64,000 nucleotides of DNA from Setaria digitata (taxonomy: Eukaryota; Nematoda; Chromadorea; Rhabditida; Setariidae). The notes beneath the pieces were generated by a model. It saw nothing but the letters and a program-made list of their open reading frames with translations. It did no database searches and had not been told where the DNA came from. Shown here piece by piece: positions 63,601 through 64,000 of this stretch; the first letter of the stretch is position 1; every line of letters starts with the position of its first letter. The stretch is taken from the NCBI GenBank assembly GCA_003640385.1, contig RCAB01000031.1, positions 62,001-126,000 on the forward strand, written 5' to 3'. The translations under genes and the position numbers were made by a program.

Positions 63601-64000
63601 GAATACGTCCATTCGTTCGCCTATTTATTTCCTAGTTCAATATCACTTATTCATCAGCACTAATAAATATTAAGGTCCAACCAATCTGGCTTTTCATACC
63701 TGCTCTCTCCATTTCCTGATGACTGATTAAGATGTGGATTTCTGCCTGATTCCAAATAATCACTATCATCTCCTTCACCTGAAAATCAAAATTAGTTCGA
63801 ATGGCATCTTAAAAAAAAAGGATGAAACAGAAGGAATAAGTGAAACTCAATTTAGATAACAAAAGGAATTAACTATGACCGGATGCCGGAAATATTCTTA
63901 CAGCTGTCAACTTCTAACAGACTTGTATCGGTAGTAAGTTCATCCGCATTCTTCATTCTCTCCGTTCTACTACATCTTGCACTTCCAAAATCACTTCGTG
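60688..64000 (-). CDS. C-terminal part of a long uncharacterised low-complexity protein (5' part outside the window)
   Basis: Five exons join in phase: 64000(edge)-63902, 63778-63700, 63527-63247, 61783-61001, 60773-60688. The first visible segment is Ser/Asp-rich (EGDDSDYLESG). It is followed by an acidic block (GDDEDWPYLSGDVDEEAVRL) and a basic, charged run (EEDQRKKRDGAEKFGGKR). The large exon is basic and Ser/Arg/Tyr-rich (SSRERRSVVYAYQEARHHYA, KRSSGVSGVVVKRSYQL) with a mixed-charge part (FTKERTEHEETPKKKMRW). The protein ends GNPIKLRLPNFPVL. No membrane helix or known catalytic motif is visible. The link between exons 63247 and 61783 crosses a 1463-nt intron; the phase agrees (G|CT = Ala), but a two-gene model cannot be excluded. 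Probably a disordered regulatory or scaffold protein; function unknown. Confidence 0.7.

Noticed and set aside
1..64000. Search for tRNA, rRNA, spliced-leader RNA genes, CRISPR-like arrays and bacterial operons
   Set aside because: No cloverleaf with conserved boxes, no spliced-leader sequence and no regularly spaced repeats were seen by eye; the gene structure is eukaryotic throughout.

Overview
This window looks like nuclear DNA of a nematode. It is AT-rich and full of long poly-T/poly-A runs, and its genes are split into many short exons with nematode-style acceptors (TTTCAG-like). The decisive evidence is a recognisable worm cholinergic gene locus: unc-17 (vesicular acetylcholine transporter) sits inside the 5' part of cha-1 (choline acetyltransferase), as in Caenorhabditis elegans. 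A clade III or filarial worm would fit the base composition, but the species is inference. Gene models were built by hand from splice signals and reading-phase bookkeeping; wherever complete models are given, exon lengths sum to a multiple of three.

Layout. Positions 1-2498 (+) hold the last exons of an unrecognised gene that enters from the left. Positions 5780-8921 (+) encode a 12-exon RASSF1/5-type protein (C1, Ras-association and SARAH domains; C. elegans rsf-1). A 12 kb stretch without genes (8922-21232) leads to the cholinergic locus: unc-17 in two coding exons (21341-23085) and cha-1 in 14 coding exons (25214-31747). On the minus strand, 38060-33244 encodes an unrecognised 769-residue protein with an N-terminal membrane segment. 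It is divergent from pha-2 (40088-43019, +), the HHEX-type homeobox gene. Positions 45383-45928 (+) hold a Ser/Thr-rich open frame. After a 4.3 kb gap, three minus-strand genes follow: an unrecognised 383-residue protein (54497-50236), BLOC-1 subunit 2 (59546-58952, last exon unresolved), and the C-terminal part of a long, basic, low-complexity protein that runs off the right edge (64000-60688).

Functional links. The only tight functional pair is unc-17/cha-1: CHA-1 makes acetylcholine and UNC-17 loads it into synaptic vesicles. The nested arrangement lets one regulatory region serve both. The other genes are individual housekeeping or developmental genes (Hippo/MST signalling adaptor, pharynx homeobox factor, lysosome-related-organelle complex subunit) with no visible joint role.

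The most unusual observations concern splicing. Three GC-AG introns (one in rsf-1, two in cha-1) and one cha-1 intron that seems to end in CG rather than AG are supported by reading phase and by similarity to the human proteins. I found no evidence of a wholly new biological system; the novelty is in three uncharacterised proteins and the odd introns.
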